Assembly (NCBI GenBank): GCA_002205125.1
Contig: NIOE01000023.1
Coordinates: 1 to 40,256, forward strand
DNA from: Roseateles noduli
GTDB lineage: Bacteria; Pseudomonadota; Gammaproteobacteria; Burkholderiales; Burkholderiaceae_C
Length of the DNA stretch: 40,256 nt
Direction of reading: 5' to 3'
Shown here: positions 33,701 through 40,256 of the stretch, one piece after another
How the letters are laid out: each line of letters opens with the position of its first letter
How positions within the stretch are numbered: position 1 is the first letter of the stretch
Notes under the pieces: generated by a model
The model's input: only the letters and a program-made list of their open reading frames with translations
Databases searched by the model: none
Told to the model about the DNA's origin: nothing
Translations under genes and position numbers: made by a program

Positions 33701-36557
33701 CGCTGCAAAGCTCGCCCAGATCTTTCAGGTTCCGTTGATGCTCGTAGGCATAGAAACCTCCGACCAACCGCTTGCGCGTGCTGAGCGTCTGAATCTGGCG
33801 CGCGCCGACGCTGATCTTCTGGTTGGCCACCGGCTTGCCCTGGAGGTCCAGCGCAACTGCCTGCACCGACAAGGGTTGACCGTTGGCCACCCAGGTGGGT
33901 GCACGCAATCCGATCACCACGCCCGCGGGCCAGACGACCTGCGAAGCTGATCGCGTATGCGTCTGTCCATCAGGATCCCGATAGTTCAACTCCACGCGCA
34001 ACTCCGTGGGACGGTCGACGCCGCCCTTCAAGGGCACCTTGAACGACACGCCACCCTTGGCGTCGGTCTGCAGCGCCAGCTTGTCCAGCACCAATCGGGC
34101 CGCGGCGGGCGAACTCCCTGAAGACTCGCCGTCGCCCGCGTCCATCTCGCCATCCGGCCCGGTGTCCGTCGGCCCTTCAGGCGAGGGCGGCTCAAAGGCA
34201 AAGTCGTCGAGCCCGGGGAAGCTGGTCGTGCGCGGTTGCAGCATGGCGTTCAGCACCACCGGCGACTTCGCCATCGGTCCGCCCGCCATGTAATTCAGTT
34301 GCGCCGACCAGGACTGCTCCTGCGCGCCCGGAGAGGGCGCCTTCGGCGGAAGGAGACGTGCGTCGACAAGCGGCACCCGGAATTCTTCGAGGCGCACGCT
34401 TCCGCTGTCCCAGGTCCTTCGCCCGCCGCGCGCGTCGGCACGCTCCATCACGAAGCGGTAGCGCCCGAGCTTCGCCTCCACGGGAACCTTCCAGGTGCTC
34501 AAGGCGTAGCGACTGCCTTGCCATTTCAGGTCCAGCGTCGCAACCTCTTCGCCGGTCCCTTCGAACACGACACGCATCTTGTCGGGCAACTGGTCCGGTG
34601 TCGCATCCGCAAGACCCTGAACCGTCTCCAGGCGGAAGAAGTGCTTCATCGACAGGATTTCGCCAGCGCGAAGCAGCGGCCGATCGGTGACAGTGTGGGC
34701 TCGGGCAGAGCGCTCGGCACCCCAGGCGACCGGCACATTGAAACGCCAGGGCTCAATGCCGCGGCTCCAGCCGCTGAACATGAACGATTGATCCAAGGCC
34801 TTACCCGGCTGCGCGAACCGCGCCGTGATGAAGAGGCCCGACTCGGCGATGCACTCCCCCGTGCCGCTCTCTCGATCCAGATTGGGTCGATCAATGCGTG
34901 CCAAGCCGCGCGCATCGGTTCGGCCGTTCCACAGCGACTTGCCACGGCAGTCGTAGACCGCGATCTGAGCGCCATCGACGGGCTGACCCTTGTCGAGCGA
35001 CGTCACCCACACCAGGCTGTCATCCTTCCCCAACTTGAAATGGAGCCCGAGATTGGTGACCAGGGCCCCGGTCCGCACAAACATCGGCTGGATGGGATCG
35101 AGCAGCGACTGCCCCAAGCGCGGCGACTTCAGTTCCAGCACGTGATATCCCGGCTGGGCCAATGGGACACCGATCACGTCGATGACCTTGCCCGGATTCG
35201 CCGGAGGCACGGTCATGGACTGGAGATCCGGCGCATTCTTCAGCCACTCGGATTTCCGGTCCTCCCACTCGTTCTGACGGTAGAGGCGTCCATACCACCG
35301 CAGGATCTCGGCGTCGTCCGTCAACCGCCTGATCCGCAAATGCCCGCTCGCCCGCGGCTGCAGATCGGCTTGCACGTGGCGCAAGCTCAGAGGAATCAGG
35401 CTGGGGCCTGCGGCCTCCCACTCGACAATCCCGAAGGGCGCTGCTGCGAACTTCGCCAGCGGCGGCGACTCCGAGGTGCGGACCTTCATTGGGAAGCTGG
35501 CTGCATTGGACAGCGGCCTCCCGCTCTCGTCCTTGATCCCATTGGGAAGTTCAAGCAGATAGTCCTGCTGCTCAGCCAATGGCGTGGGGAAACGCACCGC
35601 CGACAGCCAGGCGGCCTGGGACTCCTGTTCCGATGCCGCCAACGGCGACACGCTGGCACCGTTCGGCCCCTTCAGGCGCACAGCCAGGGCGAATTCCCGC
35701 GAAATCGGCTCAGAGAAGCTCACCGAAATCGGACGAATGGAGAGGCATGGCGCATTTGCCCGCTCACGTTCGCAGGAGAGCTCGGCAGTCAGTGGTGCTC
35801 GGACCGTGAAGCGGAATCGCCGGTCCCCACGCGTCTGCACCGACTCGTTGGCGGCGGCCGCTATGCCAGCGCCCCAGACCAAGGTGGCGTCAGCGCCAGC
35901 GGGAAGAGGACGGGCGCACCCGACCAGAACCCAGCTCTGTCGCTTCGCCCCCTCGGCCTTGATCCCACGCAGCAGGACGTCGCGCTCCGCAGCACTGCGA
36001 AGTTCAACGGGGATCCTCTCCCCAAGCGCTTTCGATTCACACCACATGTGAGGCGCGATCGTCTCGACCTTCGCATCACCGGAGAGCTGCAGAAGGAAAC
36101 GCTGGTTCTCCTCGATCCGACTTCCCTCCCACGGACTCACACGACGAACCGTTGGTGCGCTCAACTGGAATGAAAACTCTCGTGGACCACGCCAACCTGC
36201 GGCTGCGCCAGGCGCTGTTGGCTGGAAAGCATCGCTCGCGACAACCGAGCACTTTGCCCCCGCTGGCAGGGGAGCGGCGAAGTCGTACACCCACTCTCGA
36301 TCGCTCGTCCAACGGCCCTTGCCTTGTAGAGCAACGCTCCCACAACGCAAGGCAACGGGATCAGGAACACGAGGATCTCCGAAGCGCGAGGTAGGTTCTT
36401 TGAAACGAACAACGACGTTCTGAACCTGCTCAACCTCTCCCTGCGGCGCGACCGATCCGATCTCTACAGCATGTGCCGCCGAACTCGTCAGCAGCACGGC
36501 AAGCGCCGCTTGGATCGAAAACGAAAAAAATCCTGCCCCATTCCAGAACCGCTGCAT
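30786..36557 (-). CDS. yfhM: Bacterial alpha-2-macroglobulin (periplasmic protease trap)
   Basis: A 1923-residue member of the bacterial alpha-2-macroglobulin family, longer than E. coli YfhM (1653). It traps attacking proteases covalently through a thioester. The thioester motif is intact: YTCLEQQ, Cys1472 and Gln1475. The upstream half consists of macroglobulin beta-domains and the C-terminal part of helical thioester and receptor-like domains. The start MQRFWNGAGFF at 36557 follows GGGAG. The signal peptide ends near SSAAHA-VEIG and lacks a lipobox cysteine, so the protein appears soluble in the periplasm rather than a lipoprotein as in E. coli. pbpC is coupled directly downstream. The 240-nt gap upstream (36558-36797) holds no gene, only the rRNA operon terminator, and I could not fix a promoter. 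Confidence 0.92.
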   Translation of the reverse strand: MQRFWNGAGFFSFSIQAALAVLLTSSAAHAVEIGSVAPQGEVEQVQNVVVRFKEPTSRFGDPRVPDPVALRCGSVALQGKGRWTSDREWVYDFAAPLPAGAKCSVVASDAFQPTAPGAAAGWRGPREFSFQLSAPTVRRVSPWEGSRIEENQRFLLQLSGDAKVETIAPHMWCESKALGERIPVELRSAAERDVLLRGIKAEGAKRQSWVLVGCARPLPAGADATLVWGAGIAAAANESVQTRGDRRFRFTVRAPLTAELSCERERANAPCLSIRPISVSFSEPISREFALAVRLKGPNGASVSPLAASEQESQAAWLSAVRFPTPLAEQQDYLLELPNGIKDESGRPLSNAASFPMKVRTSESPPLAKFAAAPFGIVEWEAAGPSLIPLSLRHVQADLQPRASGHLRIRRLTDDAEILRWYGRLYRQNEWEDRKSEWLKNAPDLQSMTVPPANPGKVIDVIGVPLAQPGYHVLELKSPRLGQSLLDPIQPMFVRTGALVTNLGLHFKLGKDDSLVWVTSLDKGQPVDGAQIAVYDCRGKSLWNGRTDARGLARIDRPNLDRESGTGECIAESGLFITARFAQPGKALDQSFMFSGWSRGIEPWRFNVPVAWGAERSARAHTVTDRPLLRAGEILSMKHFFRLETVQGLADATPDQLPDKMRVVFEGTGEEVATLDLKWQGSRYALSTWKVPVEAKLGRYRFVMERADARGGRRTWDSGSVRLEEFRVPLVDARLLPPKAPSPGAQEQSWSAQLNYMAGGPMAKSPVVLNAMLQPRTTSFPGLDDFAFEPPSPEGPTDTGPDGEMDAGDGESSGSSPAAARLVLDKLALQTDAKGGVSFKVPLKGGVDRPTELRVELNYRDPDGQTHTRSASQVVWPAGVVIGLRAPTWVANGQPLSVQAVALDLQGKPVANQKISVGARQIQTLSTRKRLVGGFYAYEHQRNLKDLGELCSGTTDALGLMRCEIKLSQGGQIELIGSAKDDGGRTARAASSLWVTKAGESWFAQDNDDRIDVVPERRRYEPGEIARFQVRMPYRDATALVTVEREGVLYSEVRRLSGRDPWLELKIDRDWTPNAFVSVMVLRGRLREVPWYSFFSWGWREPSNWWREWRASGDYQAPTAMVDLSKPSFKLGMASIEIGQAKHRLQVEVVPQQAQYGVRQSAQVKLRVTQDGKPVPDAQVAFAAVDEGLLALAPNPSWKLLDGMIQTRPWGVTTATGHSEIIGRRHYGRKAVAAGGGGGFATRELFDTLLTWQPLVTVNAQGEALVRVPLNDSLTRFRLVAVADAPGQRFGTGEGSINVSQDLQLLSGLPPLVREGDRVQAMLTLRNATNRVMDLRVTLTGKASLETGEQAVPTDVKTLKLAAGQAQELTWDVMVPEGAQRIVWEAQAQEQGGSAKDAMRTTQAVQPAVPVRVLQATLRQLDAPISMPVAVPADALPAQGVKRGGLLIGLQPKLSTALPGIRRYFEQYPYTCLEQQSSKFIALHDSAAWEGLMGQLSTYQDTDGLFAYFPLSNHLTQGSDVLTAHLLSVAQEAGRPLPAAQLGKALDGLAAFVEGRLERRYWSPRPDDEPRRIAALAALARYGKATPRQLGTVDGRNLTTWPTSVVIDWLVLHQRMTDAPDRAAQIVAAQNQLRSRLSFAGTTLRFVNEESDAWWWLMGSGDATAARAILALVDDAGWKEDLLRLVVGTLARQERGAWFNTTANLWGALALEKFSARFETQPVKGKTEAKLANAGVALDWAVKPDGGELRLPWPASGNGTLTVTQAGEGRPWATVQALSAVPLKAPLTSGYAIKRTITAVSQKAAPRWSRGDVMRVRLEIDAAADMTWVVLSDPLPTGAAVVEGTIDTQGERAEGQAWPSFIERSFAAWRAYFDYLPRGKHALEYTVRLNNAGRFQMPTTRAEAMYSPDRFGEVPNAVLEVQP

Positions 36558-36742
36558 ACGCTCCCCGTCCCGATTCCATGACGGAGGCAGTCTATTCGGA
36601 GCTTCGCGAAAATACAGTCCCACAAAAGGGGCGAGGTTCTCGCAGTGCAAGGGATCGACGCTACTTGAATCGGCCATTGCCAATCGGATAAAAAGCCCGC
36701 GATCGAAAACCGCCAACAATGCACTAGTCGTGGCGGCGATTC

Positions 36743-36784
36743 AGAAAAGACAAAACCCCTCGATCATGGCTGATCGAGGGGTTT
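36743..36784 (-). terminator. rRNA operon terminator
   Basis: A perfect 14-bp stem (36753-36766 with 36771-36784; core CCCCTCGATCA) closes a 4-nt loop 14 nt past the 5S gene. On the minus strand it runs into TTGTCTTTTCTG, a classic Rho-independent tail. Confidence 0.92.
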
Positions 36785-36797
36785 GGCGGTGTATTAA

Positions 36798-36911
36798 CCT
36801 GACGATGACCTACTTTCACACGGGAATCCGCACTATCATCGGCGCTGAGTCGTTTCACGGTCCTGTTCGGGATGGGAAGGGGTGGGACCGACTCGCTATG
36901 GTCATCAGGCT
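36798..36911 (-). rRNA. rrf: 5S ribosomal RNA
   Basis: The minus strand reads as a betaproteobacterial 5S rRNA: the 5' end GCCTGATGACCATAGCGAG, the central CCCATCCCGAACAGGACCG and the 3' part GTGTGAAAGTAGGTCATCG. The 5' and 3' ends (CCTGA with TCAGG) pair to form helix I. Ends are accurate to a few nucleotides. The 168-nt gap to the 23S gene holds two hairpins, including TGCTGAG-GAG-CTCAGCA near 36925-36941. Confidence 0.94.
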
Positions 36912-37065
36912 TGACTGGTTGGCTTGCTGAGGAGCTCAGCAGGCCCAATTCGGTAGAGTCAAATCAGCTTTGGTTTGATTGCGTCTTCAGGTTTGAAGAA
37001 CGGTTTTGATCATTCATCCCGGGATGGGAGTTGATCTGCGTGACCACTCACCTTGACGTTTTGAG

Positions 37066-37079
37066 TGTCAAAGTTATAG

Positions 37080-37086
<7 letters not shown>
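37066..37086 (-). other. 23S precursor processing stem, 3' arm
   Basis: These 21 nt are perfectly complementary to 39952-39972, at the other end of the 23S gene. Together they form the long terminal stem that RNase III cuts to release pre-23S RNA in bacteria. The stem includes the mature ends plus 14 nt of flank on each side. Confidence 0.8.
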
Positions 37087-39951
<2,865 letters not shown>

Positions 39952-39958
<7 letters not shown>

Positions 39959-39972
39959 CTATAACTTTGACA
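39952..39972 (-). other. 23S precursor processing stem, 5' arm
   Basis: This is the partner of 37066-37086; the pairing is perfect over 21 nt and joins the two ends of the 23S gene. Confidence 0.8.
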
Positions 39973-40256
39973 TCCGCAGATGTCGTCAAGGACAGATGCT
40001 CAACAACTTGAGCATTTATTTGAGTATCACGCGTTCGCCGTTCTTCAATTTCTACTCTTTTCAGAGTTGAAGTTTGTTGACGCAATCAAATGTCGCTGGC
40101 GGCACGGTACTGGTCACCCCTTTACGAGTGCCCAAGCTTTCCGCCAGCAACGCTGATTCGACTCTACGAATTGTTAAAGAACAACAGCCGACTAAAAAGT
40201 CGAGACTGGCAAACCACAAGGTCCATCCGGACGCTGTGGTTTGCCACCCATGTGAA
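39959..40256 (-). other. 16S-23S internal transcribed spacer (partial)
   Basis: This is the spacer ahead of the 23S gene; the 16S gene and any spacer tRNAs lie beyond the right edge. It contains a boxA-like antitermination site, TTGTTCTTTAACAATTCG on the minus strand (40167-40184). It also holds several hairpins: GACATC-CGCA-GATGTC (39969-39984), ATGCTCAA-CAAC-TTGAGCAT (39996-40015), GCTGGCGG with CCGCCAGC (40095-40102 and 40141-40148), and a long stem TGGCAAACCACA with TGTGGTTTGCCA (40207-40218 and 40235-40246), whose loop has a further GTCC/GGAC pairing. No protein gene is present. Confidence 0.85.

Overview
This window looks like chromosome from a high-GC betaproteobacterium of the order Burkholderiales, possibly the Roseateles/Mitsuaria/Rubrivivax neighbourhood. 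That placement rests on protein character, codon use and gene order read by eye; no database search was run. Most of the window is ordinary core genome. I see no prophage, insertion sequence or CRISPR array.

Layout. 1-3114 (minus): the pyruvate dehydrogenase genes aceE and the 5' part of aceF. 3450-6739 (plus): a membrane PAS histidine kinase and a FixJ-type response regulator overlapping by ATGA, then a terminator, then folD (6862-7719). 7777-10377 (minus): a large FtsX-type permease. 10493-11323: an extradiol (DODA/YgiD-type) dioxygenase. 11339-13489 (minus): an LpxO-like lipid A hydroxylase and a DHA1 efflux transporter with a three-unit 11-bp repeat upstream. 13656-13730: tRNA-Gly(CCC). 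13779-14297: a PilZ protein. 14448-16582 (minus): dkgB behind a second DHA1 transporter. 16693-17375 (minus): a RelE-like/XRE toxin-antitoxin pair whose toxin gene carries an apparent 1-nt frameshift. 17534-18430: a LysR regulator resembling E. coli YafC, the neighbour of dkgB in E. coli. 18503-19990 (minus): gabD. 20226-22859: alaS. 23005-23757: a YecA/YgfB (UPF0149) protein. 23862-24359 (minus): a small SET-domain protein. 24480-25315: a Cys/Met-rich mini-ORF, a strong terminator and an AaaT/YhhY-like acetyltransferase. 25326-27944 (minus): a soluble tandem-sensor/CheW protein. 28149-36557 (minus): yfhM (alpha-2-macroglobulin), pbpC and a small secreted protein. 36743-40256 (minus): the end of an rRNA operon (16S-23S spacer, 23S, 5S, terminator).

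Working together. YfhM and PBP1C form the known periplasmic pair of protease trap and peptidoglycan repair enzyme, here with a TTGA overlap. The LysR, MFS and dkgB genes probably form one detoxification locus that a toxin-antitoxin module has split. The most novel signal is at 24443-24672: a good sigma-70-like promoter, a predicted leaderless 34-codon ORF rich in Cys and Met, and a 12-bp-stem terminator, all ahead of a gene whose E. coli relative acetylates methionine and phenylalanine. This has the form of an amino-acid-responsive attenuator, but that function is a hypothesis.
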